A stretch of 64,000 bases of DNA from Ruegeria arenilitoris (lineage in GTDB: Bacteria > Pseudomonadota > Alphaproteobacteria > Rhodobacterales > Rhodobacteraceae), in contig NZ_WPYP01000008.1 of the NCBI RefSeq assembly GCF_013030985.1, positions 1 to 64,000 on the forward strand, written 5' to 3'. Position 1 is the first letter of the stretch; every line of letters begins with the position of its first letter. Shown piece after piece: positions 1-7,784 of this stretch. The notes under the pieces were generated by a model. That model saw nothing but the letters and a program-made list of their open reading frames with translations, was not told the DNA's origin and ran no database searches. Both the position numbers and the translations under genes were made by a program.

Positions 1-30
1 AATTCGCACTCGCGAATGATCAATCGGAAA

Positions 31-56
31 GGGCGTCCCTCGGGGCGCCCTTTTTC
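31..56 (+). terminator. Rho-independent terminator of a gene upstream of the window
   Basis: A 7-bp GC-rich stem (GGGCGTC at 31-37 pairing with GGCGCCC at 44-50, one G-T wobble) is followed directly by five T. It would end a plus-strand transcript entering from the left. The stretch from 57 to 239 shows no convincing gene. Confidence 0.75.
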
Positions 57-239
57 TATGCGCGATCCTGCGGATTAATCCTGTCTTCATCATTCGGTAA
101 AGGAGCGGCCCCATCTAAGTCTTGAGGCAATAAGCGCCGGGCCCGAGCCATGCCATTTGTCCTCATGTTGCAATCATATCCGCTTGAACGCATCAATTGC
201 CCGCACCGTGCGCGGGCCGATACGCCAAGGGGTCAGAAG

Positions 240-455
240 ATGGGGAAGACCATGTTTGGACTTCAGTTCGTACAATACGGCACTCGCATCCTGCACAGTA
301 AAGATCTGGATGACATGCAGACAGCGATCCTTGGTGAAGAGGGGTCCGAAGGCGGCGCTGGCGGATCGCAACCCAAGAAAATGGTCAAGCTGACAGCCTG
401 CTACTCGGGCCATCCGAACAAGCACGCACCCCAGCAGCGTTTGTCCTCCAAGTAG
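240..455 (+). CDS. Small hypothetical protein (71 aa), doubtful
   Basis: Not recognised. The ATG at 240 has a purine-rich AAGGGG about eight bases upstream, which favours it over the earlier in-frame ATG at 150. The protein begins MGKTMFGLQFVQYG and ends in a basic, Gln-rich tail; a Gly/Glu-rich stretch lies in the middle. There is no signal peptide or membrane segment. A minus-strand reading frame (174-500) covers the same DNA, so the coding strand is uncertain. It stands alone between a terminator and the cyclic-nucleotide-domain gene at 598. Confidence 0.3.
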   Translation: MGKTMFGLQFVQYGTRILHSKDLDDMQTAILGEEGSEGGAGGSQPKKMVKLTACYSGHPNKHAPQQRLSSK

Positions 456-597
456 GCCTTCGCCTTTTCCGGTATTTGACGCCCGGTTCGGGAGATGCAC
501 AGATTTCTTCCATGCCGGGCAACGGCACGGCTAAACTCACCTAGCACCCTTAAAAGCGCACCGCAGGATGTGGCGCGCATGGCAGATGAGGCACGGT

Positions 598-1263
598 ATG
601 GTGGGTTTGGACCTGTTGGTGAATGCGGCGAATGTCTTTTACCTTATTTCGTATTCGGTCCGGGACATTTTCTGGCTGCGGGTGCTGACTGTGATCGGGG
701 CGCTGATCCTGTTGCCCTATTACTATCTGCAAAGCACGCCGCTTTGGGCGCCGATCGGGTGGAACCTGTTTTTCACAGGCATCAACATCTTTTGGATCAT
801 ACGCCTGTTGCTTGAACGTCGCCCGGTGCCGTTTACCGACACGGAACGGCGTCTGTACGAAACTGCGCTGCGCAGTTTCAGCGAACGTGAAGCGTATAAC
901 CTGCTTAAGTCGGGCGTCTGGAAAACCGTTCCGGCCGGAACACAGGTTTTGACGCAGGGCGACCTCGTTCCACGTCTTTCGCTGATCGTGGACGGTGAAT
1001 TCGGCGTCGAAATGAATGGCAATCGTGTCGACACACTGGGCGAGGGGCGTTTCCTCGGCGGGACAGCGTTTCTGAGCAGGGACCAGAACTTTACGGCGCC
1101 GGTGACCGTGACGGCGCTTGGGCCGTCACGTGTCATAGATTGGGACATGCCCGAGTTGAACGCCGAACTTCGGAAACAGCCAGACCTGGCGATTTCGATA
1201 GAAGCAAGCCTCGGGCTTGAAATCTCGCGCTTTCTGCAAACTGCGAGGGTTCAGATCGCTTAG
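598..1263 (+). CDS. Membrane protein with Popeye/cyclic-nucleotide-binding-like domain (221 aa)
   Basis: Three hydrophobic segments in the first ~75 residues (from LLVNAANVFYLISYS to NLFFTGINIFWIIRLLL) are followed by a soluble domain of about 140 residues. That domain has the shape of a cyclic-nucleotide-binding/Popeye beta-roll (VPAGTQVLTQGD, LSLIVDGEFGV, LGEGRFLGGTAFLS). The usual Arg of the phosphate cassette (PRA motif) is not seen, so cAMP binding is not assured. The ATG at 598 is chosen because GAGG lies six bases upstream; ATGs at 568 and 586 are in frame but have no spaced ribosome site. It converges with rpe, overlapping by 4 bp. Role unknown. Confidence 0.75.
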   Translation: MVGLDLLVNAANVFYLISYSVRDIFWLRVLTVIGALILLPYYYLQSTPLWAPIGWNLFFTGINIFWIIRLLLERRPVPFTDTERRLYETALRSFSEREAYNLLKSGVWKTVPAGTQVLTQGDLVPRLSLIVDGEFGVEMNGNRVDTLGEGRFLGGTAFLSRDQNFTAPVTVTALGPSRVIDWDMPELNAELRKQPDLAISIEASLGLEISRFLQTARVQIA

Positions 1264-1946
1264 AACGCGCTTTCTGCCGCAGCCCGAACAGCGCGGATGT
1301 TTTCGCCGTAGACCTCGGGATTGGACACCGACCCGCCTTTGAAAACGGCGGAACCAGCAACCAGAACATCGGCACCCGCTGCCGCCACCAGAGGCGCGGT
1401 CTGCGGATCAACGCCACCGTCGATCTCGATATGCACGGGGCGGTCGCCGATCATCTGACGCAGCTTGCGCACTTTGTTGGTCATGTCGATGAACTTCTGA
1501 CCGCCGAAACCGGGGTTCACGGTCATGACACAGACCAGATCAGTCAGGTCCAGCAGATGTTCGACCGCTTCGGCAGGGGTGCCGGGGTTCAGCGCGACAC
1601 CGGCCTTCATGCCGGCGGCACGGATGGCCTGCAGGGTGCGGTGGGTGTGCGGCCCGGCCTCGATATGGGCGGTCAGGATATCCGCACCGGCGTCCGCATA
1701 GGCCTGAATATAGGGATCGACGGGCGTGATCATCAGGTGCACGTCCATCACCGTCTTTACATGCGGGCGAAAGGCTTTGACGGCGGGCGGGCCGAAGGTC
1801 AGGTTCGGGACGAAATGGCCGTCCATCACGTCGACATGGACCCAATCGGCGCCCTGGGCCTCGATGGCTTGAATCTCTTGCCCGAAATTGGCGAAATCGG
1901 CGGACAGGATCGACGGGGCGATCTTGATGGTGCGGTCAAAGCTCAT
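1260..1946 (-). CDS. rpe: Ribulose-phosphate 3-epimerase
   Basis: Interconverts D-ribulose 5-phosphate and D-xylulose 5-phosphate in the pentose phosphate and Calvin cycles. At 228 residues it has the family length and shows the TIM-barrel motifs in order: APSILSADF near the N-terminus, HVDVMDGHFVPNLTFGP, MDVHLMI, the phosphate-binding NPGFGGQKF and EIDGGV. Metal-binding His and Asp residues are present in these motifs. It stands alone on the minus strand and converges with the preceding gene with a 4-bp overlap of the stop codons. Confidence 0.95.
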   Translation of the reverse strand: MSFDRTIKIAPSILSADFANFGQEIQAIEAQGADWVHVDVMDGHFVPNLTFGPPAVKAFRPHVKTVMDVHLMITPVDPYIQAYADAGADILTAHIEAGPHTHRTLQAIRAAGMKAGVALNPGTPAEAVEHLLDLTDLVCVMTVNPGFGGQKFIDMTNKVRKLRQMIGDRPVHIEIDGGVDPQTAPLVAAAGADVLVAGSAVFKGGSVSNPEVYGENIRAVRAAAESAF

Positions 1947-2026
1947 GGCGGCCTCGTGTCAGCTGAAGAGTCGCGGTCGCGTATACCTGTGCCGCGCTGC
2001 AAAGGGTAGCCCCCGCGACTCGCGCG

Positions 2027-2055
2027 CCGTTACAAAACTTTCACCACTCTGACAC
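2027..2055 (+). promoter_or_regulatory. Putative PHO box upstream of phnC (three 11-bp-spaced units)
   Basis: CTTTCAC (2038-2044) and CTGACAC (2049-2055) are separated by 4 bp, the 7-4-7 layout of PhoB sites (consensus CTGTCAT-N4-CTGTCAC). A weaker third unit CCGTTAC lies 11 bp upstream at 2027-2033. It ends about 55 bp before the phnC start. PhoB control of phosphonate uptake is well established in other bacteria; binding here is inferred. Confidence 0.6.
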
Positions 2056-2109
2056 ACAGCCGTTGAATGGCCTCTGTAGCTGACCGCCAACATGAATTGG
2101 GGGTGGCAC

Positions 2110-2931
2110 GTGCTGCGGATCGAGAAACTGACCAAACGCTTCGGCGACAATGTGGCCGTGGATGCGGCGACGCTGGATGTGGACAAGCCCTGCATGATCG
2201 GCATCATCGGTCGGTCGGGTGCGGGCAAGTCCACCTTGCTGCGGATGATCAACCGCCTGACGGATTCCAGCGACGGTCAGATCCTGTTTGAAGGCCGTGA
2301 CGTGACCCAGTTGAAGGGCCGTGATAAGCGCGCCTGGCAGGCCGAATGCGCGATGATCTTCCAGCAGTTCAATCTGGTTCCGCGCATGGATGTGGTCTCG
2401 AACGTGTTGCACGGCACGCTGAACCGTCACTCAACACTGGCGACCATGTTCAACCTGTTCCCGATGGATGAAATTCACCGCGCCATCGACATTCTGGCCC
2501 GTCTGGGCATTGCCGAGCACGCGCCCAAACGAGCTGAGGCCCTGTCGGGCGGTCAGCAGCAGCGCGTCGCAATCGCACGCGCCCTGATGCAGGATCCCAA
2601 AATCATTCTGGCGGACGAACCCATCGCCTCGCTGGACCCGATGAACGCGCAGGTGGTGATGCAGTCGCTGCGCCGCATCCACGAAGAGGACGGCCGCACG
2701 GTCATCGCCAACCTGCACACGCTGGACACCGCGCGCCGGTACTGCGACCGCGTGGTCGGTATGCGCGACGGGCGCATTGTTTTCGACGGACTGCCCGAAC
2801 AGCTGACCACCGGCGTTGCCCGCGAGATTTATGGTGCCGATGCAAGCTTCTCGGAAGAGGCGACCTCGACCGAGATCGAGACGCTGGACGCCACCCAGAA
2901 GGCCCTGATGGAAGCCGAAGCCACCATCTGA
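2110..2931 (+). CDS. phnC: Phosphonate ABC transporter ATP-binding protein
   Basis: ATPase of the PhnCDE phosphonate importer, on the cytoplasmic face of the inner membrane. Visible motifs: Walker [11 protein letters not shown]-loop MIFQQFNLV, signature [15 protein letters not shown], Walker [12 protein letters not shown] and H-loop ANLHTLD. The GTG at 2110 is preferred: a GGGGGTGG ribosome site sits just upstream and the protein then opens [11 protein letters not shown] as in relatives; an ATG at 2092 would add six residues. It has a C-terminal acidic extension after the ABC fold. First gene of phnCDEE2, behind a PHO box. Confidence 0.95.
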   Translation: MLRIEKLTKRFGDNVAVDAATLDVDKPCMIGIIGRSGAGKSTLLRMINRLTDSSDGQILFEGRDVTQLKGRDKRAWQAECAMIFQQFNLVPRMDVVSNVLHGTLNRHSTLATMFNLFPMDEIHRAIDILARLGIAEHAPKRAEALSGGQQQRVAIARALMQDPKIILADEPIASLDPMNAQVVMQSLRRIHEEDGRTVIANLHTLDTARRYCDRVVGMRDGRIVFDGLPEQLTTGVAREIYGADASFSEEATSTEIETLDATQKALMEAEATI

Positions 2932-2942
2932 GCCAACCACCC

Positions 2943-2969
2943 CCTTTCATCGCCCGGTCCGGTGAAAGG
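2943..2969 (+). promoter_or_regulatory. Intercistronic hairpin between phnC and phnD
   Basis: CCTTTCATC (2943-2951) pairs with GGTGAAAGG (2961-2969) across a 9-base loop, with one G-T wobble. It has no T tract, so it is more likely an mRNA-stabilising or processing hairpin in front of the highly expressed binding-protein gene than a terminator. Confidence 0.45.
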
Positions 2970-2997
2970 CCGGGGTAATCAAACTGGAGAGAGACAG

Positions 2998-3900
2998 ATG
3001 AAAAAAATTATTGCTGCGCTGGCGGCGACCACTGCACTGGCCGCACCTGCCATGGCCGAAGAAATCAGCGAATTCCGCATCGGCATTCTGGGCGGTGAGA
3101 ACGCTCAGGATCGTCTGAACAACAACGAATGTCTGCGCGTTTACACCGAAGAAGCGCTGGGTGTTCCTGCGAAACTGTTCGCACCAGCCGACTATAACGG
3201 TGTGATCCAGGGCCTGCTGGGCGGCACCATCGACGTAGCCTGGCTGGGCGCGTCGGGTTACGCGAAAACCTACCTGTCTGACCCCGAAGCTGTTGAGCCG
3301 GTTCTGGTCAAGGTCAACACCGATGGCGGCTACGGCTATTACTCGGTTGGTTTTGCCCGCAAAGACAGCGGCATCACCTCGCTGGAGGACATGAAGGGTA
3401 AGGCTTTTGGTTTTGGTGATCCGAACTCGACCTCGGGCTATCTGATCCCGTCGATCGAAATTCCTGCCGCCACCGGCGCGACCATGGACTCGGGCGACTA
3501 CTTCGGCGAAGTGAAGTTCACTGGCGGTCACGAACAGACCATCGTCGCCGTCAACAACGGTGACGTTGATGGCGGCGTGACCTGGGCCGACGGTCTGGGC
3601 GAATGGGAAGACGGCTACCAGTCGGGCGCCCTGCGCCGTGCTGTGGATGCCGGTCTGGTCGACATGAACGACATGGTTGAAATCTGGAAATCCAAGCCGA
3701 TTCCGGAAGGTCCGGTTGTGGTTCGCAAGGCACTGCCGGAAGATGTCAAAGCCAAGGTGACCGCACTGTGGGACACGCTGAGCGAGAAAGACCAGGAATG
3801 CTTCTACGGCGTGGCCGCGGGCGAAGCCAAGAGCTTTGATCCGATCACGCATGACGCCTACGAAGTCATCATCGAAGCGCGCAAGCTGAAGTCCAACTAA
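2998..3900 (+). CDS. phnD: Phosphonate ABC transporter substrate-binding protein
   Basis: Periplasmic binding protein that delivers phosphonates to PhnE. The 300-residue product starts with a signal peptide (MKKIIAALAATTALAAPAMA, cleavage after AMA) and then the PhnD-type core: FRIGILGGENAQDR, a hydrophobic VAWLGASGYAKTY loop, and the GFGDPNSTSGYLIP ligand-binding stretch. The ATG at 2998 follows GGAGAGAGAC; the longer in-frame extension upstream would bury the signal peptide. It lies between two hairpins, consistent with higher expression than the membrane components. Confidence 0.96.
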   Translation: MKKIIAALAATTALAAPAMAEEISEFRIGILGGENAQDRLNNNECLRVYTEEALGVPAKLFAPADYNGVIQGLLGGTIDVAWLGASGYAKTYLSDPEAVEPVLVKVNTDGGYGYYSVGFARKDSGITSLEDMKGKAFGFGDPNSTSGYLIPSIEIPAATGATMDSGDYFGEVKFTGGHEQTIVAVNNGDVDGGVTWADGLGEWEDGYQSGALRRAVDAGLVDMNDMVEIWKSKPIPEGPVVVRKALPEDVKAKVTALWDTLSEKDQECFYGVAAGEAKSFDPITHDAYEVIIEARKLKSN

Positions 3901-3919
3901 GCCTGCACACCCAATGATT

Positions 3920-3951
3920 GGGGTCCGGTGACGAAACCGGGCCCCGTTTTT
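3920..3951 (+). terminator. Attenuating terminator between phnD and phnE
   Basis: A 10-bp stem (GGGGTCCGGT at 3920-3929 with ACCGGGCCCC at 3936-3945, one wobble) is followed by GTTTTT. This is a textbook intrinsic terminator in the phnD-phnE gap and probably reduces read-through into the permease genes. Confidence 0.7.
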
Positions 3952-3968
3952 CCTCTCAGGAGCATTCC

Positions 3969-4850
3969 ATGACAGACCTGACTGCTGGCCCCCCCAGCGT
4001 TGACCAGATTCGGGCCGACTATGCCGAGATGACCCGGCGCAAGCGTGCCTATGGTGGTATCCTCCTGATCGTGTTCGTGGCCATGATGGCCGCAGGGTTC
4101 CGCATGGCTGACGACCGTAACGCGGGCAGTTTCATCGACGGCTGGCACCGCATTTTTGACTACCCGTCCGAGGTTCTGTCCGAGGCGTGGGAAAAGATCG
4201 GGGCCATGCCGGAAAATCTGGTCAAGTTTTTCCCGGCGCTGGTCGAAACGCTGAACATTGCCGCGGCCTCGACCCTGATCGGCACCATCGTAGGCACGTT
4301 TCTGGCGCTTATGTCGACACGCGGCATGGCGCTTTGGCCCGTGCTGATCCCTCTGTTCCGGCGCATCTCGGACATCTTCCGGGCGATTCCCGAGATCGTC
4401 ATCGCGCTGGTTCTGATCTTCATTCTGGGCGGCGGGCCGGTGCCCGCGATGATCGCCATCGCGATCCACACCGCCGGCGCACTGGGCAAACTGTTTTCCG
4501 AGGTGAATGAAAACGCCTCGCTCAAACCGGTCGAGGGGCTTCAATCGGTAGGCGCAAACTGGTCGCAGCGGATGTATCTGGGTGTTATCCCGCAGGTTGG
4601 GCCGAACTACGTCAGCTATGCCTTGCTGCGGTTCGAGATCAACATCCGCGCCTCGGCCATCCTTGGTTTCGTCGGTGCGGGCGGTCTGGGCTATGAGCTG
4701 CGCAATGCGATGTCCTGGGGGCAGGGCCGTTACGACGAAGCGGCCGCCATTTTCATCCTTCTGTTCGTCACAATCGTCGTTGTGGATCAAATCTCGGGTT
4801 ATCTGCGCGACCGTCTGGCCCACGGGTCGGAAAAAGGAGCCACGGCATGA
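3969..4850 (+). CDS. phnE: Phosphonate ABC transporter permease PhnE
   Basis: Inner-membrane permease of the phosphonate importer (293 aa). There is one N-terminal membrane segment (about residues 24-42), then the BPD_transp_1 domain with several helices and the EAA-type coupling region (LFSEVNENASLKPVEGLQSVGAN). The ATG at 3969 has AGGAG seven bases upstream. It overlaps the next permease gene by 4 bp (ATGA), so the two are probably translationally coupled and form a heterodimeric pore. Confidence 0.94.
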   Translation: MTDLTAGPPSVDQIRADYAEMTRRKRAYGGILLIVFVAMMAAGFRMADDRNAGSFIDGWHRIFDYPSEVLSEAWEKIGAMPENLVKFFPALVETLNIAAASTLIGTIVGTFLALMSTRGMALWPVLIPLFRRISDIFRAIPEIVIALVLIFILGGGPVPAMIAIAIHTAGALGKLFSEVNENASLKPVEGLQSVGANWSQRMYLGVIPQVGPNYVSYALLRFEINIRASAILGFVGAGGLGYELRNAMSWGQGRYDEAAAIFILLFVTIVVVDQISGYLRDRLAHGSEKGATA

Positions 4851-6214
4851 GCACATTCGCAACCAACCTGACAGTTGATGAGCTCAAGGCCGAGGCGGAT
4901 CGCATGTTCAGCCACAAACGGCTGGTGAATTTCGGCCTGCCCGCGCTGGTACTGGCCTACCTGGTCTACGTGTTCTTTGCCTTCGATGTGCCGGGTCTGG
5001 CGGCGCGGGCGAAATGGGAAAACGGCAAGACGCTGGTGTCGGACAGCTACAGCTACAAAACGCATATCGAGCGGGACAACCGTTCGGGCGAGGTGTCCGC
5101 CGCCATCGAGGGCGAGCGCAAGGGCACGTACCCCGAAGGTCAGGCCCCGGACTGGGTGACGCTGGGCGAGACAACGGTGATTGATCTGGAAGACGGTCAT
5201 ATCGTTCGTTTCGGTCCCGAAATGGTCGAATATGACATCCCCGGCTATGGCATTGTTCGGGCGACACCAACCCGTGCGGCCGGGGTGCAGGTGGAATTGC
5301 CCGCAGGTGACGTGCCAGACTGGATCAGCGTGTCAAAAAACCGATTGACCGTCACTACGGATGCGGGGCGCCTGACCGTCACGCGTAACCGGTCCGAAGT
5401 GTTCCGGTATTTCACCGGGTGGGAGCTGTTCTGGTTCACGCTCGACAGCCCATACTACGGCAAACCCTTCCCCGAACTGGCCGGGCGGGCCATGAACGGT
5501 GAGGCCGGTGCGATCCTGAACGATTTCTGGACCAACAAGATGTGGCGGCATCAGGACGTGGCCTGGGCTATCTTTGAGACCATCCTGATGGCGTTTCTGG
5601 GCACGTTGGGTGCGGCGATTGTGGCTTTGCCTTTGGCCTTTCTGGCGACGCGCAACTTCAACCCGATGAAAACCGTGCGTTTCGCAACCCGCCGTGTGTT
5701 CGACTTTGTCCGTGGCGTTGATGCCTTGATCTGGACCGTGGTTCTTGCCCGCGCCTTTGGCCCCGGCCCGCTGACCGGTGCGCTGGCCATTCTGGTGACC
5801 GATACCGGCACCTTCGGCAAGATATTCTCGGAGGCGCTGGAAAATGTGGACAACAAGCAGATCGAGGGCGTGCAATCCACCGGGGCTAACGCACCGCAAC
5901 GCTATCGGTTTGGCGTGATCCCGCAGGTGACACCGGTGTTGCTGAGCCAGCTGCTCTATTTCCTTGAATCCAACACCCGCAGCGCCACCGTGATCGGCGC
6001 AATCACCGGTGGCGGGATCGGTCTGCTGCTGACGCAGGCGATCATCACCCAGAAAGATTGGGAGGAAGTGGCCTATTACATCGTGCTGATCATTCTGATG
6101 GTGATGCTGATGGACTGGTTCTCGGGCTGGCTGCGTCGGCGTCTGATCCAGGGTGAAGCGGGTAAAAAGCGCAAACCCCGCGGTCTGAAAGCAAAGCCGC
6201 AGCCGTTGGGCTGA
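4847..6214 (+). CDS. phnE: Second phosphonate permease PhnE with large N-terminal periplasmic domain (455 aa)
   Basis: Second pore subunit. Its C-terminal ~240 residues match the PhnE permease fold, with the coupling stretch IFSEALENVDNKQIEGVQSTGAN parallel to the partner. One N-terminal helix (about residues 28-46) is followed by some 145 residues without membrane segments, predicted beta-rich and periplasmic. That makes it about 160 residues longer than phnE at 3969. The C-terminal tail is strongly basic. The start overlaps the previous stop by 4 bp. The extra domain may contact PhnD; this is inference. Confidence 0.92.
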   Translation: MSTFATNLTVDELKAEADRMFSHKRLVNFGLPALVLAYLVYVFFAFDVPGLAARAKWENGKTLVSDSYSYKTHIERDNRSGEVSAAIEGERKGTYPEGQAPDWVTLGETTVIDLEDGHIVRFGPEMVEYDIPGYGIVRATPTRAAGVQVELPAGDVPDWISVSKNRLTVTTDAGRLTVTRNRSEVFRYFTGWELFWFTLDSPYYGKPFPELAGRAMNGEAGAILNDFWTNKMWRHQDVAWAIFETILMAFLGTLGAAIVALPLAFLATRNFNPMKTVRFATRRVFDFVRGVDALIWTVVLARAFGPGPLTGALAILVTDTGTFGKIFSEALENVDNKQIEGVQSTGANAPQRYRFGVIPQVTPVLLSQLLYFLESNTRSATVIGAITGGGIGLLLTQAIITQKDWEEVAYYIVLIILMVMLMDWFSGWLRRRLIQGEAGKKRKPRGLKAKPQPLG

Positions 6215-6237
6215 GCGAAAAGCTGGGACATAAGATC

Positions 6238-6852
6238 ATGGCACGCTTGCGCCCGGACAAGCCGTTCATCCATCCCGATTGTCAGATCACGAACAGCAGT
6301 TTTGGCGAATATGTCGAGATTGGCGCAGGCAGTCGTGTCGCGAACTCGGTCTGGGGGGATTACTCCTATTGCGACCGGACCTGCGATATCGCCAATGCCG
6401 AGATTGGAAAATTCGCCAACATCGCCAGCTTTACACGGATCGGAGCAACCGATCACCCGATGGAAAAGGCGTCTCAGCATCATTTCCTGTACCGGTCCGC
6501 GGCTTACTGGGATGATGTCGAAGACGATCAGGACTGGTTCGCCTATCGAGCCAGCCGCAAGGCCGTGATCGGACATGACACATGGATCGGCCATGCGGCG
6601 ATCATCAAGCCCGAAGTGACGATTGGCCATGGCGCGGTGGTGGCTTCGGGCGCCGTGGTGACCAAGGATGTTGATCCGTACACTATTGTCGGCGGTGTAA
6701 CTGCCCAACCGATCCGCCTTCGCTTCTCGAAGGACATTGCCGAACGAATGCTGGCTTTGGCCTGGTGGGGCTGGGATGCCCAGCGCCTGCGAACCGCGTT
6801 GCCGGACTTCCGTTCCCTTGCGGCAGAAGCCTTTCTTGAAAAATACGAATAA
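6238..6852 (+). CDS. Phosphonate-locus hexapeptide-repeat acyltransferase
   Basis: Left-handed beta-helix acyltransferase of the phosphonate-associated family (TIGR03308-like, related to xenobiotic/chloramphenicol acetyltransferases), 204 aa. Hexapeptide turns are visible in the first 65 residues (ITNSSFGEYVEIGAGSRVAN) and again at 115-150 (IGHDTWIGHAAIIKPEVTIG). A loop with His-rich DHPMEKASQHH lies between and probably carries the catalytic His. It lies 23 bp after the second phnE gene. A PhnO-like role, N-acetylating aminoalkylphosphonates, is an inference; no GNAT-type phnO is present. Confidence 0.88.
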   Translation: MARLRPDKPFIHPDCQITNSSFGEYVEIGAGSRVANSVWGDYSYCDRTCDIANAEIGKFANIASFTRIGATDHPMEKASQHHFLYRSAAYWDDVEDDQDWFAYRASRKAVIGHDTWIGHAAIIKPEVTIGHGAVVASGAVVTKDVDPYTIVGGVTAQPIRLRFSKDIAERMLALAWWGWDAQRLRTALPDFRSLAAEAFLEKYE

Positions 6853-6877
6853 GACTGTCGCACAAGAGCACGGAAAG

Positions 6878-7010
6878 GCTCCCGCACCCGCAGGAGCATC
6901 GGCTGCGCCGATCCCCCTTGGCGGCTTTGGGCCCGGCGCCGCGCAAAGCGCGGCGCTACGCCCAACGGGATGAGGCCTCCGCAAGGAGGCTGAAGACGGG
7001 CGGGAGGCCC
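6878..7010. repeat. Hairpin-rich intergenic element between the acyltransferase gene and phnF
   Basis: This convergent gap holds several inverted repeats: GCTCC/GGAGC (6878-6897), a 9-bp perfect stem with loop AAA (GCGCCGCGC at 6936-6944, GCGCGGCGC at 6948-6956), and GCCTCC-GCAA-GGAGGC (6975-6990). One or more may end phnF transcription on the minus strand. Shared words (CGTTGGGC, CCCAAAGC, a CCGCGC-type stem with a 3-nt loop) recur at 24190-24248, suggesting a REP-like family. Confidence 0.55.
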
Positions 7011-7017
7011 CTGTCGC

Positions 7018-7728
7018 CTAGTCGTCGTTCAATGTCAGCGTCACCCGTTCTCCGGCAAATACGGTGCGTCCGTATTCAACCGGCACGCCTGACAGGTCGG
7101 CGTTCACCCCGATCGAAAACAGGACCGGCGCACCTTCCGGCAATTGCAGATGCAAGGCTTGCGTTGCTGTCGCGGCCCGTGCCGTCAGGCGGGTCGAAAC
7201 GCGGGTGTAATCCGCGACGCCACAGCGTTGCAGAGCCTTGGTCACGGATTGCGTCTCTTGCAGAGTGGTCAGGATGTCGGGCAGGCGGTCTGCGGGAAAG
7301 GTGCTTTGGAACAGGGCTATGGGCTGACCATCGGCCAGCGATAGCCCGTCATACACATGCACCTTGTCGCCTGGCGCCAGTTGCAACGCCTCGGACTCGG
7401 TCTCATCAGCGGTGCGCGTGGTCAGCGAGAGGATCGTTTTGCCGGGTATCTTGCCGCTGGCCGAGATGCTTTTGTGGTATCTGACCCGTTTGCCAATCGG
7501 ATAATCTGTCGGGCGCGCGGCCACAAACACACCTGCGCCGCGCCTTGGATGCACCAACCCTTGTTCCGCCATGTCCGCCAGTGCACGCCGTACCGTGTGG
7601 CGATTAACGCCGTGTTTGGCGGCCAGTTGCGCCTCGGTGGGCAGGCGGTCTCCGGTATTGTACCGTCCCTCGGCGATGTCCGAGGTCAGGCTTAGCGCGA
7701 TGCTTTTCCAGACAGGCGTTTTGCTCAT
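7018..7728 (-). CDS. phnF: GntR/HutC-family repressor of phosphonate metabolism
   Basis: Transcription factor of 236 residues. The N-terminal winged helix spans about residues 8-75 (GDRLPTEAQLAAKHGVNRHTVRRAL is the typical GntR recognition region), followed by a UTRA/HutC ligand domain to the C-terminus. It diverges from phnG with a 103-bp promoter region carrying a PHO box and HutC-like inverted repeats, so it is expected to repress phnG and possibly itself. Its first codon overlaps the PHO-box sequence at 7727-7733. Confidence 0.92.
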   Translation of the reverse strand: MSKTPVWKSIALSLTSDIAEGRYNTGDRLPTEAQLAAKHGVNRHTVRRALADMAEQGLVHPRRGAGVFVAARPTDYPIGKRVRYHKSISASGKIPGKTILSLTTRTADETESEALQLAPGDKVHVYDGLSLADGQPIALFQSTFPADRLPDILTTLQETQSVTKALQRCGVADYTRVSTRLTARAATATQALHLQLPEGAPVLFSIGVNADLSGVPVEYGRTVFAGERVTLTLNDD

Positions 7729-7744
7729 GTCACCAAACTTTCAC
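7727..7744 (+). promoter_or_regulatory. Putative PHO box of the phnG operon
   Basis: ATGTCAC (7727-7733) and CTTTCAC (7738-7744) are spaced by 4 bp, close to the PhoB 7-4-7 consensus (6/7 and 6/7 matches to CTGTCAC). The site points toward phnG and overlaps the first codon of phnF, so PhoB binding could also affect phnF. Confidence 0.6.
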
Positions 7745-7755
7745 AGTTCCACGGA

Positions 7756-7784
7756 TTGCGAGACTCACCTTCGAGGTGTAATAT
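7756..7784 (+). promoter_or_regulatory. Putative sigma-70 promoter of phnG
   Basis: A -35-like TTGCGA (7756-7761), a 17-bp spacer and a -10-like TAATAT (7779-7784) lie 47 bp before the phnG start. The weak -35 just downstream of the PHO box fits an activator-dependent promoter. Confidence 0.5.

Noticed and set aside
174..500. Minus-strand frame of 108 codons opposite the small gene at 240
   Set aside because: No ribosome site, and the sequence has no recognisable domain; treated as the shadow strand.
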